Source of the DNA: an uncultured cyanobacterium
Lineage (GTDB): Bacteria; Cyanobacteriota; Cyanobacteriia; Cyanobacteriales; Geitlerinemataceae
Direction: 5' to 3'
Assembly: GCA_937899645.1 (NCBI GenBank)
Contig: CALCCD010000011.1
Location: forward strand, 1 to 64,000
DNA length: 64,000 bases
The position numbers were made by a program, and so were the translations under genes. Under the pieces are notes generated by a model. That model did no database searches. It was not told the DNA's origin and saw only the letters and a program-made list of their open reading frames with translations. Position 1 is the stretch's first letter. Each line of letters opens with the position of its first letter. This document shows, piece after piece, positions 9,277-20,600 of this stretch.

Positions 9277-11094
9277 ATGGGAAGGTTGCCCGTCCCTTTT
9301 CCCGCCGCCTTGCCCAAGCTCAAACCGCCCAACATCAAATCGCTCGACCCGTTCGATCGAGAGCGGCGCGCGCGACTCTTCCACCGCGATCGGCGCTGGC
9401 CGAATCTCGCGATCGCATCGCTATACGTGCTGCCCGCCCTCGCCGCCCTGGGGTTCATCGCCCGCTTCAGCGTCGATCTGCCCTACGTCGATTCGTTCCT
9501 GCTGATCTATACATTCGACGACATCGCCCTCGGCGATCTGACGTTCTCCGATCTCTGGATACTCCATAACGAGCACCGCATCGTCCTGCTGCGATTCGTG
9601 GCGTCTGCCTTGGCGTTTTTGTCCGGCTGGAATACCCACGTAGAGCTGGTGACGAGCTGGATTTTGGCGGTGGTGTCGTTTGTCGGGCTGTGCTCGATCG
9701 CCGCACGTACCCAGCCGGATTCGCGGGATTCGAGCGATCGCCACTGGCCGAATCTCGTTACGGGGCTACTGATGTTTTCGCTGGTGCAGTACGAAAACTG
9801 GCTCTGGGGTTTTCAGATAGCGTGGCTGTGGATCGTGACCTGTTTGGTACTGGCGATCGCCCTCATCGTTCAGCGTCCGCGTCCCGATCGCCTCGATCGT
9901 GGTTTTTGGCTGGCGGCGCTCCTGTGCGGCTTCGCGAGCGTTTCGTCCGCACACGGACTGCTGACCTGGCTGTCGATCGCGCCCTGCATCCTCTTCACTG
10001 CACCGAAGCTGCGCGCGTCCCTCGTACCGTCCGCCACCTGGCTAGGGCTAACCATCGCCGCCTTCGCGGTCTATCTCCACGATTACGAAACTCTAGAGAG
10101 CGGCATCGATCGGCGCTATGCCTTTGGCCATCCCGTTGCAGGATTGCGATATTTCTTCACGCTGCTCGGGCGTGGCATTGCAGGGGAACATCTGGGGAGC
10201 GCGCTGGCGTTCGGGCTGTTGACGGGCGGTGTTGCGATCGCCGTCGGGCTCTGGTTTTGGTTCGATCGCAGTGTTCGCGCACGGCTCGCGCCGTGGATAT
10301 CGCTCGGGATGTTTGCCGTCGGCTTCAGCGCGATGACGACGATCGGGCGCACGTCCCTAGGAATTCAGTCGGTGCTGGCGTCTCGCTACACGACGATCGC
10401 GGTGCTGGCGACAATTGCGATCGTGCAGATCGGCGCGCTCTACGCCCAGCGCCTGCGCCTGCAAGCCGGATTCCGCGTCGCCTGCAGTATTCTGGCCGCG
10501 TTTTCGATTTATAACTCCATCGCGATTTTGCCTACGGCGGCGGACATTCAGCAAAAGCGGGAGCGCGCGCGGCTGTGCCTGACGCTGATCGACGCGATGC
10601 AGGCATCGTCCAATCGTTGTTTGAGTTACGTTTTCCCGAATCCGAAAACGCTGAAGAACGATCTAGCGGTGCGGCTCGATCGCTTAGGGTTCTACGAGTT
10701 CGAGCGCGACCTAGAGTTCGTCGCCGCGCCGGATATCTCCCACGGCCTGATGGACACTCCGGGAAAAGTGTCGGCGCGCGCGGGTGAAACGGTCACGCTG
10801 TCGGGCTGGGCGATTTTGCCCGATCGCCAGCGTCCGCCGGAGTGGGTGTTCCTCGAGCAGGGCGATCGGCGCGAGTTTTTCGCAGAAGTTCGGGTCGATC
10901 GCGGCAGCCCGGATCTAGTCGAACACTTCCAAAATGCGGCCTATGACCGGGCCCGCTGGTCGGTGTCGTTCCCGGCTGAACTGCTGAGCGAGCCGGTGAC
11001 GACGGTGCGCGCCTGGGCGTACGACGCTGAGGGCGATCGTTTCGTGCGGCTCGATGGCGCGATCGAGGTCGATCGCCTTGATGTGGAAAGTTGA
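9277..11094 (+). CDS. Multispanning membrane protein with C-terminal soluble domain, paralogue 2
   Basis: This 605-residue tandem paralogue of the upstream gene shares DLPYVDSFLLIYTF, HNEHRIVLLRFVAS, QYENWLWGFQIAW, SSAHGLLTWLSIAPC, GRTSLGIQS and the C-terminal GWAILPDRQ/FLEQGDRREFF/WAYDAEGDRFVRL domain. Its ATG is one base after the preceding TAG, so translation is probably coupled. The position next to epimerase and GT2 genes suggests a GT-C-like transferase or a polymer-export membrane protein. The conserved YENWLWGFQ block would be a good family signature. No known family is assigned with confidence. Confidence 0.75.
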   Translation: MGRLPVPFPAALPKLKPPNIKSLDPFDRERRARLFHRDRRWPNLAIASLYVLPALAALGFIARFSVDLPYVDSFLLIYTFDDIALGDLTFSDLWILHNEHRIVLLRFVASALAFLSGWNTHVELVTSWILAVVSFVGLCSIAARTQPDSRDSSDRHWPNLVTGLLMFSLVQYENWLWGFQIAWLWIVTCLVLAIALIVQRPRPDRLDRGFWLAALLCGFASVSSAHGLLTWLSIAPCILFTAPKLRASLVPSATWLGLTIAAFAVYLHDYETLESGIDRRYAFGHPVAGLRYFFTLLGRGIAGEHLGSALAFGLLTGGVAIAVGLWFWFDRSVRARLAPWISLGMFAVGFSAMTTIGRTSLGIQSVLASRYTTIAVLATIAIVQIGALYAQRLRLQAGFRVACSILAAFSIYNSIAILPTAADIQQKRERARLCLTLIDAMQASSNRCLSYVFPNPKTLKNDLAVRLDRLGFYEFERDLEFVAAPDISHGLMDTPGKVSARAGETVTLSGWAILPDRQRPPEWVFLEQGDRREFFAEVRVDRGSPDLVEHFQNAAYDRARWSVSFPAELLSEPVTTVRAWAYDAEGDRFVRLDGAIEVDRLDVES

Positions 11095-11699
11095 GTGCGT
11101 GACAGCTACGTTACGGCTCAACATAGTGGCTTGTGAAAATTTCCGATCGCTTTTCAAGAGTGGTAAGATTTTCTACCAAGGTCAGATTACACCGCTGAAT
11201 TAGTAAGGAATAACGTGAGTTCGGGTTAAGCACATTCGCTTTAACATCGGTATCTCATGGGTTCTGGCTCATGTAAGAAGCGATGAGCTCGAGCAAATTA
11301 CTCGAATTCTTAGTGAATCTCGCCAATTTCTGGATCGACCGCACATCGTAGCTTGAGCCAATCCGTCAAGAATAACGATTCTACGAGGCTTTCAGCCGAT
11401 TCCTTATCGCGAACTCACGCAAGGAATACGGAAAGAGATTTGGTGAAAAATCTTTTTTCCGACTCATCTTTTTCGCTCGGTATTCCCACGGGCAATGGTT
11501 GTAAATTATCCTCTCGGTTCGCTCTACTCGATTGAGTATTGATATTAAGATAGATAATTTTTGTTGCGAATAGCGTCGTGATTTCTGTAAAATTGCAGCA
11601 ATGTCAAATAGCTGCAATACTGCTAAACCAAAGGTGCGAATAACTCATTCAAGATAAGATATAACGCCTAATTTTCACAGCTTGAAAAAGATTTCCCAA
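11095..11699. other. AT-rich intergenic region, no supported gene
   Basis: About 600 bases, clearly richer in A+T than the flanking genes. A possible 60-codon frame at 11353 has no ribosome site, and its product resembles nothing I know. I see no tRNA or clear inverted repeat. The drop in GC marks the start of a compositionally different stretch that runs to about 14.6 kb. Confidence 0.6.
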
Positions 11700-12128
11700 A
11701 TGAAAATCACTAGCGCAGTACCTGATGGCATTCCTTCTTTTGTGTCAGTCTTTGGCGCTTTAGTCGCAATTCTAGGCATATTGCTTGGTGTAAGAGGGCT
11801 GCTCGATCCAACTTCCGCAGTTGGATTCATTAAAAATGCTGAAATGCTGGCCGGTGCTTGGGCAGGCCGAACGCTTGGCCTTGGATTGATTACTGCATTT
11901 GCGCTTTGGCTACGCACATCTCAGGCTTATACGATGGCGTTTCTAGGGTGCAGTATTCGAGAATTCGGTGATATTGTTGGCGCTTTTAACTCAGGTCAGA
12001 CTGGCTTGCTACCGGTGCTCTTCGGATTCTTTCTTCTGGACGTTTTATGTTTGTTTATGTCGTTTCGCGCGTTGAAGATCGTGTTTAACGCACAGTCCTC
12101 CAAGCCCTCCAATACTTCAACGAGTTGA
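11700..12128 (+). CDS. Small integral membrane protein (DUF4267/DUF4345-like)
   Basis: About 142 residues with four hydrophobic helices. The arrangement (SVFGALVAILGILLGVRGL, AWAGRTLGLGLITAFALW, MAFLGCSIREFGDIVGAF, VLFGFFLLDVLCLF) recalls small four-helix membrane proteins of the DUF4267/DUF4345 type. I prefer the ATG at 11700; a TTG at 11682 would add six residues. The gene is AT-richer than its surroundings. The function is unknown. Confidence 0.6.
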   Translation: MKITSAVPDGIPSFVSVFGALVAILGILLGVRGLLDPTSAVGFIKNAEMLAGAWAGRTLGLGLITAFALWLRTSQAYTMAFLGCSIREFGDIVGAFNSGQTGLLPVLFGFFLLDVLCLFMSFRALKIVFNAQSSKPSNTSTS

Positions 12129-12898
12129 GTTAATAATCCTGTCTTTCGGAGGCTGTGGGATGTCGAACCCCGACGTGGCGATCGTGCTGGACGCGGGCAA
12201 ACTTGCCCGCTGATTCACTTCGTATGCTTCGACTGGTCGGAGAACCGCCGCTGTAGCCGCTTCTTCAACTCGACGACGTACTTCGCGAAGAACTAAATCG
12301 AGACATCGAGAGCTACACCGAAATCAACGTCTGCGCAGGCGCTGGTGGCTTACTACGACAAAGCTACGATCGAGGAAAACACGTTCTGAGAAACCCCTGA
12401 GTACAGGTTTGGCGCAGGTCTGGAGGCTGGGTTTGCGCCATCCAGCGCGATTAACCTGACGACGATTCGTACCGGAAATGCCACCGCCTTGACGGTATTC
12501 TGTCAGGCCAACAGCATCGAAGCCCGTCCCAAACCCATAGTCAAATGTCCGGGTCGGGTTTCGATGCGAGCGGTGCGGCGATCGCGAGCTAAACTCGGAG
12601 TTACCATGCCCTTGCCGCCTCCGGGCAAACCGCCCATGCAACGGGAAGATCGCGAGATAGCCTGATAAAGATGCTCTTTTTGTAACTAAAGTGCACGAAT
12701 CGAAGGCGTCAATTCGATCCGGACACTCGTGCAAAACTTTGGAAGTACGATGGGAGCGACGGCACACCCACTATCACAAGAGAGACAGTACTTCAGGAAG
12801 TAGTGAGACACCTCCCGAAAGGCTCTTGCACTTCTTAGGAAAACTTTACTCGTAGCCGCCTGATGTTCAAACGAACGGATTCTAAAAAATAAAATCCT
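12129..12898. other. Gene-free stretch with signs of decayed coding sequence
   Basis: About 770 bases with no convincing intact ORF. One frame at 12311-12349 reads SYTEINVCAGAGG, which resembles motif I of cytosine-C5 DNA methyltransferases. Slightly downstream, another frame reads GAGLEAGFAPSSAINL, reminiscent of the sequence that follows that motif. The fragments are out of frame and interrupted, so this could be the wreck of a methyltransferase gene, or chance. The reverse-strand ORF at 12324-12767 has no recognisable features. Confidence 0.3.
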
Positions 12899-14503
12899 AT
12901 GGTGAGAAAACGTTCTCTTTACCCCTATCTTTTCGTTCTACTAGTTCTCTTTCTAGTTTACCAGCCGGTACTGCTCGGGGACTATCTCATGAACGATGAG
13001 ATGATCTGGCTCGGGCGAGATCTCGGACCCAGATTTAAGCACCACTTTTTAGCTTATGGGCGAGTTCTGTTCGGTCTCTACCACTCGATCGTCTACGATT
13101 TCGTTGAGTACTCCGTTCGTAAAATTCAGTTTGTACGCCTGATCAACTTTGTGGGGGTCTCCGGTCTTGCGGTACTGCTCCTATGGCATTTGCGAAAGAT
13201 GCTCGCACACAAAATATTGGCAGTGTTTGCCGTTTTGTTTTTCTTCGCGCAACCTATTTTTCAGGGAATTCTCGCGTACTCACTGCAAATCATCTCCAAC
13301 TTCCAGCCAGCTGCATGGTTGAGCTTGCTGGCGTTTTGGATACATTTCTTCAGCCCAATCTCTCAAGCCCAATCGAAAACTGCAAGCATCACGAAAGTTC
13401 TGCTCGTCGCTTTTGTTTTAATCCTCTCTCTACAGTCCACACAAACATACTCGTTCGTTTTCGCGATTCCTCTCAGCATCGGAGCGCTCTGCAAGCCAGA
13501 GAAGTTTTCTTTTAAATCTAGCTCGATTTTTCTCGGTACGGCTTTCTCGTGTCTGCTCTTCTCGACAGCACTCTATAAAGTCTCGACGTCCATGACGGAC
13601 TTGGGATATAGCAAAGGAAGACAGCTCATGAGTCTGTCTGAAAAACCTGTGGATGCCATCTTGAACTTCTTTAATCCGGTCACTTACTCTAGTGCATTCC
13701 GAGTCTGGAACTACCCTGTCTTATTTAACAATCTAGAGAGTGTTCCGAAGACCGGGAAAAGCATTGTGGCAGTGCTCGTTCTGCTGGTCTTTGTGGCGAC
13801 GATCGCGATCGGGATCCGAACGCACCTCCAGCGGGTCAATCGCAACGGAGGGGACGCTCTGAAGGAGGTCGTCTTGCCTTGGATCTTGGCTGCGGCTTGC
13901 TTGTCCTTTGGTGCGCTCTTTATCTTTGCAGAGTCTCCCTTTAAGCCGACAGACGTGAGACCCCATATGACGATTACGTTTGTTGGGGTTTGCTTGATGA
14001 TGTTTGTCTTTTCGCTGGACATACTCTTGCAGCATTGGTCTACGAAGTTCGAGCGTGAGCGAAACCGCTCAGTGGCGATCGTGGCGGGTTTTCTCTGCGT
14101 CTCTTTCGTGCTGTTGGGAGCGCAGTCAAATGCCCTGAGAAATTTGGTGGAAGTTCACGCGGACGCGCTCGACTTTGTTCGCTTGGAGCTGCTGAGCAAG
14201 AGACCGCAAGATTATCAAGTGGTGCAGGTAGTCCAGGCAAAATCCATGTGCGTCAGCGAGCCCTGCGAACCCTGGATGGGCCAGCAGATTAACGCAAAGT
14301 GGAATAAAAAAGCTTACAAAACGGAGGCTGGATACCGTTATGCGATGGCGTCTCTCAGAATTAAGCCGAACGGAAAGCGAATCGAGTATCTCGACGAACG
14401 ACCGGCTGAAATTGCCAGTGATGCGGTGGTGATCGATTGGCAGCGCTACCTCGAAACGAAGAAGCGATACAAGCAATACTTACGAAAATCTTGGAGAAGG
14501 TAG
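12899..14503 (+). CDS. Polytopic membrane protein, possible GT-C glycosyltransferase
   Basis: This 534-residue protein has about ten membrane helices, starting right after a short basic N-terminus (MVRKRSLYPYLFVLLVLFL). The first large loop contains DYLMNDEMIWLGRD, with acidic residues near the first helix as in GT-C family enzymes. A soluble C-terminal part (about 420-534) ends in a very basic tail (KKRYKQYLRKSWRR). GC content is lower than in neighbouring genes, in line with horizontal acquisition. With the epimerases and GT2 at 3.8-7.4 kb it may extend the glycan cluster. The exact function is not recognisable. Confidence 0.65.
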   Translation: MVRKRSLYPYLFVLLVLFLVYQPVLLGDYLMNDEMIWLGRDLGPRFKHHFLAYGRVLFGLYHSIVYDFVEYSVRKIQFVRLINFVGVSGLAVLLLWHLRKMLAHKILAVFAVLFFFAQPIFQGILAYSLQIISNFQPAAWLSLLAFWIHFFSPISQAQSKTASITKVLLVAFVLILSLQSTQTYSFVFAIPLSIGALCKPEKFSFKSSSIFLGTAFSCLLFSTALYKVSTSMTDLGYSKGRQLMSLSEKPVDAILNFFNPVTYSSAFRVWNYPVLFNNLESVPKTGKSIVAVLVLLVFVATIAIGIRTHLQRVNRNGGDALKEVVLPWILAAACLSFGALFIFAESPFKPTDVRPHMTITFVGVCLMMFVFSLDILLQHWSTKFERERNRSVAIVAGFLCVSFVLLGAQSNALRNLVEVHADALDFVRLELLSKRPQDYQVVQVVQAKSMCVSEPCEPWMGQQINAKWNKKAYKTEAGYRYAMASLRIKPNGKRIEYLDERPAEIASDAVVIDWQRYLETKKRYKQYLRKSWRR

Positions 14504-14730
14504 CGGCGCTGGCGTGAAGTCGTACGTACCGGCTTTCTGTCGCGATTGCGTGAAGATTTGGCGGACTCCCGAAAACCTGTCCTTCGTATGTAATGTGTGC
14601 AATGCAGCTATGGCAGCCCGGACACCGCCTCGCGGATAGCAAAGGAATCCCCATGACTTCGAGAACCCCTCCGACGCCTCCGGCCTGTAGGCTTTGCTCA
14701 AAAGACACCCGCCCAAACGAGGCCCGGCAG

Positions 14731-17646
14731 CTACACTGCGCGCATCGCCGTATACTTCGACACCGCTTCAGCGCGCAGCGCGTTGTCGATCGCCCAGGTG
14801 CGGAACTCCGCCTCCGGTAGCGGCCGCCCGAACAGATAGCCCTGAAAGTAGGGACAGCCGTAACCGACGAGCGTCCGGTGCTGCTCGTCGGTTTCCACGC
14901 CCTCGGCGATCGTCTTGAGATCCATTAGCTGGCCGATCGCGACGATCGTCTCCGCCAGACACTGCTTCGACTGGTCGCCCAGCTCGTTGATAAAAGCGCG
15001 ATCGATCTTCAGCCAGTCCAGTGGCAAGTCCTTGAGGTACGCCAGCGACGAATAGCCCGTGCCAAAATCGTCGAGGGCGACCTGGATTCCCATCGATCGC
15101 AGCGCCTCCAGCTTGACGATCGTGCCGGGAATATCTTGCAGTAGCGCCGTCTCCGTGAGCTCTAGGGTGATGTAGCGCGATTCGAGGGCGAAGCGGCTCA
15201 GGGTGTCGCGCACCTGCTCGACGAAATCGACGTGGGAGAACTGCGCCGGACAGACGTTAATCGACAGATGGCCGCAAAACGGGACGCCGTCGGCCAGCCA
15301 CTGAGACAGTTGCCCGCAGGCGCGATCGAGCACCCAACGACCGATTTCGTGGATCGCGCCCACCTCCTCTGCGAGGGGCACGAACACCGTCGGGGAAACG
15401 TTGCCGAACTCCGGGTGGTTCCAGCGCAGCAGCGCCTCAGCCCCCGCCGCCCGACCGCGATCGTCCACTTGGGGCTGGAAGTGTAGCTCTAGCTGCTGGT
15501 TGGCGATCGCGGTGCGTAGACCCTCTTCGAGATGGAGGCGGTGGGTGGCGTTGACTTGGAGGCTGGGGTGATAGAGCTGCACCAGGCCGCGACCGAGCTG
15601 CTTGGCGCGGTAGAGCGCCATATCCGAGTGGCGCATTAGCTCGGACTGGGTGGCCCCGCCTTCGGGGAAGAGCGCGACGCCGATGCTGGTGCCGGTGTTG
15701 AGCTGCCGCTCGCCGACCCACATCGACCCCGCGAGCATCGCAGCGATCCGGTTGGCCAAGTTGAGGGCCTCGCGCTCTAGGGCCTCGCGATCGGGCGCGT
15801 CGGACTCGAGTAGCACCACAAATTCGTCGCCACCGAGCCGCGCCACGAAGATATTTGGAGCCGCCACGCGCTTGAGGTGTCGCGCCACTGCCGCCAGCAG
15901 CGCATCGCCGACATCGTGGCCGAGGGCGTCGTTAATCGTTTTAAACCGATCGAGATCCAGTGTCAGCAGCGCCCCGGTGGCTCCGCGATCGCGCGCGCGC
16001 TCCAGGGCTTCGGCCAGCTTTTCGTGGAACTGGGCGCGGTTGGGCAGCTTCGTTAGATAGTCTTCGTAGGCCATGCGGCGGATGTGGCCTTCATCGCGCA
16101 GACGGCGCAGCTCCTCTCCGGCGCGGGCGGCGAAGATTTCTAGGATCTCGCGGGTGCGGCGATCGTGGTCGAGGGGCTGGCGACCGGCTGCTGCCATCAC
16201 GCCCCAGATATGGCCGCTGCTGTCGGTGATGCGCACGCCGATGTAGCTTTCGGCTTCCAGGGCTTCGAGGGGCGGCACGTTTGGGAACTGCTCGCGGACG
16301 CGCTCGGAATAGATGCAGGGCGATTGTTCCAAGACTTGCTCGCAGGGCGTTCCTGCCAGTTCGTAGGGGACGCCCTGGACGATCTGGCCGTCCGACCAAA
16401 CGGCGAAGGCATCGATCGTGCGACTGTCCAGACTGCTGTTTTCGCAGAGCAGCCCGATCAAGGCGTGGTCGGTTTGAAATAACACCGCCAGGTTTTCGAC
16501 CAAGCGCTCGAAAAAGCGATCGCCGCCGTCCATGCCAGTGGCGATGCAGTGGATCGCCTCTTCGGCATATTTTTGGGCCGTAACGTCCTCGTGGATGACC
16601 ACCGCCTCGCGCGGGCGACCGTCGCGGCCTTGGATGGCGTAGATCTGGCCGCGAATCCAGCGCTGGCGTTCTTTGCCGGTTTTGGGATGGATGGTGGTGT
16701 AGGCGGCGACGGGTAGCTCGGTGGGCAGGCCCGACAGGCCGCGCTCGAGGTCTGGGACGACACCGGCGTGAATGTGGGACGGGTCGTGGCGAATGTCGAT
16801 ACTCGCGACGGCGTCGCGCGATCGCCCCCAGAGCTGCTTCCAGGCGTCGTTGACTTCGATCGTTCGTCCGTCGGGCGTCAGGGTCTGGATGCCCAGCGGC
16901 GACTGGTCGAAGAGGGCGCGCAGACGGTGCTCGGAGGCGCGCTGGCGTCGGGCTGCATCACGTTCGAGCATGCCGCCCATCGCGATCGTCATCCCCAAGA
17001 ACGGCATCGCGCCCAGCGAGAAACCGGGCAATACCCCTAGCCTGAAGAGGGTCCCGTAGGCACTGGCGATGACGTACAGCCAAACGACCACCGACATCAG
17101 CCGCGCCCCGCGCCGATCGCGCGATCGGCGCTTCAACGCTTGCAAGATATAGGCCATGCCGCCCAGCCACGCGGCGCAGGCAAAATACGCCCAGGGGTTG
17201 GCCGAGCCGGTCGCGCGGGCGATCTCGTCGCCCCAGGGGCCGCGCACGCGCGCCAGCTCCTCGATCGCGGTGAACTGGAGGCTGTAGGGCGAGGCCATGT
17301 TCGCGGCGATCGACACCAGCAGCGCGCCGCTGATGACCCAGAGCCACAGGCGCGATCGGCGCGAAGTGTTCTCGGTGTAGCAGGCGAAGAACCACAGCAG
17401 CAGCAACACGGCCAGCAACATCAGCGTCAGGCTCCACTTCAGCGCGATCGCGAATGTCGCGACATCCTCCGCGCCCAGTGCACGCACGTGAAAAATTGTA
17501 AAGCCGACCAGCAGCAGTGCGACGCCGCCGAACAATTGGTGCTGCTGGGGCTGTCGGTAGTGCTGTGCGGCAGTAAGATGCGCGACTCCGGAATACAAAC
17601 AGATTCCGGCCATGGTGAAGAAAATGGCGCTAAGGATGGGGAACAT
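14731..17646 (-). CDS. Membrane-bound PAS-GAF-GGDEF-EAL cyclic-di-GMP protein
   Basis: A 971-residue signalling protein. Residues 1 to about 220 hold roughly seven membrane helices, followed by PAS (about 240-360), GAF (about 370-515), GGDEF (about 530-690) and EAL (about 710-955) domains. The diguanylate cyclase signature is intact (LGGDEFVVL, near residue 605), as are the phosphodiesterase EALLRW (near 737), LELTETALL and the DDFGTGYSSLAYLKDLPLDWLK region (quoted in part). Both synthesis and degradation of c-di-GMP are therefore possible. The PAS/GAF pair and the membrane part suggest sensory control. It stands alone, convergent with the membrane protein upstream. Confidence 0.93.
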   Translation of the reverse strand: MFPILSAIFFTMAGICLYSGVAHLTAAQHYRQPQQHQLFGGVALLLVGFTIFHVRALGAEDVATFAIALKWSLTLMLLAVLLLLWFFACYTENTSRRSRLWLWVISGALLVSIAANMASPYSLQFTAIEELARVRGPWGDEIARATGSANPWAYFACAAWLGGMAYILQALKRRSRDRRGARLMSVVVWLYVIASAYGTLFRLGVLPGFSLGAMPFLGMTIAMGGMLERDAARRQRASEHRLRALFDQSPLGIQTLTPDGRTIEVNDAWKQLWGRSRDAVASIDIRHDPSHIHAGVVPDLERGLSGLPTELPVAAYTTIHPKTGKERQRWIRGQIYAIQGRDGRPREAVVIHEDVTAQKYAEEAIHCIATGMDGGDRFFERLVENLAVLFQTDHALIGLLCENSSLDSRTIDAFAVWSDGQIVQGVPYELAGTPCEQVLEQSPCIYSERVREQFPNVPPLEALEAESYIGVRITDSSGHIWGVMAAAGRQPLDHDRRTREILEIFAARAGEELRRLRDEGHIRRMAYEDYLTKLPNRAQFHEKLAEALERARDRGATGALLTLDLDRFKTINDALGHDVGDALLAAVARHLKRVAAPNIFVARLGGDEFVVLLESDAPDREALEREALNLANRIAAMLAGSMWVGERQLNTGTSIGVALFPEGGATQSELMRHSDMALYRAKQLGRGLVQLYHPSLQVNATHRLHLEEGLRTAIANQQLELHFQPQVDDRGRAAGAEALLRWNHPEFGNVSPTVFVPLAEEVGAIHEIGRWVLDRACGQLSQWLADGVPFCGHLSINVCPAQFSHVDFVEQVRDTLSRFALESRYITLELTETALLQDIPGTIVKLEALRSMGIQVALDDFGTGYSSLAYLKDLPLDWLKIDRAFINELGDQSKQCLAETIVAIGQLMDLKTIAEGVETDEQHRTLVGYGCPYFQGYLFGRPLPEAEFRTWAIDNALRAEAVSKYTAMRAV

Positions 17647-20600
17647 GAAGCGTCAATTGCAAGCCGAGAGGTTAATTGGTGTCTAAATTTAACCGCCTCG
17701 ACGTAGTTTTGGGCGAGGGATTGGAGCCATCTTCTTCTAATCTTTGTCTTAGCTTCATCGAATCGAAAAAAAGCAGACAGAAATGCGCGCATACGGACGA
17801 ATAACTACGTATAAATACTGAAGTTTTACCTCGATTGATACGTACTCAATTGGCGTAGACCGTAACAGTACAGATGCTGAGCCCGAGTTATAACTACGTT
17901 GATCGACTGAGCTACGCGCCAGAGTTCTGGTGCGAGACTGGTGGTACGGCTTTCGGGCTGATGCCTGACGAGCGTCCGTCTTTCTTGCGATTTTTATCGA
18001 CCGATTAAAGCATCATTTCGCTATTGATTAAACGATAATCACTCGCAATTATAAGGATCGCGTTATTTCTGAGCCCGAACGGCTCCTGACGGCGCGCGGC
18101 TCGAGAACGTGTCGTCTCTTTTCCGGCTCCACCCGACTTTCACCCTTCATGCTTCGACCTCGTTGACCCTCACGGCCTCACGAGTCGAGGACGATAATCC
18201 CATCGGGTGCGAGCTGCGTCACCCACAACTCTAGGTCGGGGTCGTCGAGCGTTCGCGCCACGCGATCGCGCAGGGCGCTTGCCGCCACCTCGGTTGCCAG
18301 TAGCGCGAACACCGTCGGCCCCGAGCCAGACATCATCGCGCCGAGAACGTCGGCCCCGTTGCCATCGGTTCCTGCCGCCAGCGTCGAACGCAACGCCGCG
18401 ACCGCTGGATGCTCGGGCAGCACGACTTTTTCTAGGTCGTTGTGGAGCAGCGCGCCGATCGCCGTACCGTCTCCGTTGGCGATCGCGCCGACCATTTCAC
18501 CGGAGTGGACGCGATTGCGACGCTGCTGCAAACCGACCGGGTCGGACTCGTAGCGATCGGAAAACTGCGAGCGGAACGTTTTGTAAGCCCACGGCGTCGA
18601 AACCCCAAAGCTACGATATTTCGCCAACACGACCCAAAGCGGACCGGGAAACTCGATCGGCGTCACCCGCTCGCCGCGTCCGGTGGCCAGCGCCGTCCCG
18701 CCGATCGCGCAAAATGGGATATCCGAGCCCAGCTCCGCCGCCAAATCGCTTAGCTCGCCCTGGGTCAGGCCCAGCTCCGCCAGCAGGTCGAGGCCGATCA
18801 GCACGGCGGCGGCATTACTCGATCCGCCCGCCAGGCCCGCTGCCACCGGTAGGCGCTTGTCGATGGCGATCTCGATCGCGCCGAGTTTTTCGATGCGATC
18901 GGGGAAGCGATCGCGCAGCAGGGCTGCCGCCCGGTAGGCCAAATTCGTCTCGTCGTTGGGAACCCGCGAATGGCTGCACTGAATCTGAATCGGTTGTGTA
19001 AACTGAGCGATACCGGGCTGCGTCGAAATTTCGATGCGGTCGGCGAGCGTGACACTCTGCATGACCATCGCCAGCTCGTGGAAGCCATCGGGGCGATCGC
19101 CGAGGATCTCCAGATACAGGTTAATCTTGGCAGGCGCGGTCAGAACGCAGCGTTTCACGACGTTTGGTGCTTCCGGGCGAATATATACGGTCGGCGATCG
19201 AGCTTTCGGATCGGTCTCTAGATCGAGCTCTCGAGTTCGGGCACGATCGCATCCACGCGACGAATCGGCGTCGAGCGGTTACGATCGAGCGAGCTTGCCT
19301 TGCATCGTACACCCCTCTCGAAACGGAGTTCCCGTTCTAGATCTCGAAGTAAATGCGGCCCTTCCCGACCTCAGCCTTTGGCCTAGCTTCTCAGATCGAG
19401 TTCTCGATTTAGCTTCCTCCTTCGAGTTTCCGATTCAATCCCCCTGTTCAAGTTCCCAGTTCCCAGGACACGGCTATGCGTTCACGAGCAATCGTTCCCC
19501 TTCTCGCACTACTTGCCGTCGTGGCGAGCGGTTGCGGCGGTTCCGACGCCCCCGATGCGGCGACCGACCCGGCAGCCCAAGACCCAACCGCAGCAGCTCC
19601 GGCCAATGTTCCGGTCGCGGCTCCGACGGATGCCGCAGACGATGACGGGGCCGAGCCGTTCGATTCTCCCACCGTGGCCGCTGCGCCGACCAGCATCCCC
19701 GCCGCTGAGGGTCTGACCGCTTCGACGAACCCCAACGAGCGCGCCATTCAGGTGCAGCGCCAAATCCAGTCCGGCCAGGGCGCAACGTCCAACCCGTTCG
19801 GCATCCTACCCGTCGAGCCCGTCGCCGATATTCCTCAGGGTGCTCTGACTGGCACTGACGCCGCGAGTACCGAGGCCGCTGAAAAAGCCGCTGCCGAGGC
19901 TGCTGAAGAAGCTGTTAATTTGCCCCCGTCCTCCCCCCTGCCGCCTCTTACGGCCCAAGCCAGCAGCCCCGCACCCGATTTGCCGTTTCCGATCGTGCCG
20001 GATGTTTCCGCAATTCCCTACGTTCCGCCGGAAGAGCGTCCGGTTCCTCAGATCGATCTGACGCCGCCGCCGCCTTCGACCGAGCTGGCCGAGACGATCG
20101 AGGTGCTGGGCGTAATTCAGGTGGGCTCGGAGATTCAAGTCCTGATCCGCACGCCGAACAGCCCCACGGGTCGCTACGTGTCGGTGGGTGACACCGTTGC
20201 GAACGGTCAGGTGCTCGTCCGCCGCGTCGAACGCCTTCAGGGTGGCGGAGAGCCGGTGGTGATCCTGGTGCAGAACGGCATCGAGGTGGCGCGCGGCGTC
20301 GGCGATATGCCCAGCCTCGGTGATGAGGACATGACGGCGACGGCGATCGACGGGACGCGCCGCAGCACCGGCCTGCCGACCCCGCCTTCCGAGACGCTGG
20401 TCTCGGGACTACCGTTGCCGCCGGTTCCCGTCCCCTACGCGCCCTAGGGTGCGTATGTAATTAATCAATTCGCGCCCGAGCCTTCACGGGTCAGCCCGAC
20501 CCAGAAGGCACCGTTAAGGGCCATAAGCTCCGTGGAGCAAGCGCTAGAGGTTTAATGGACGACAGCCCTAGCCTCCGACCTGAAGTGTCCGCAGAGTTCT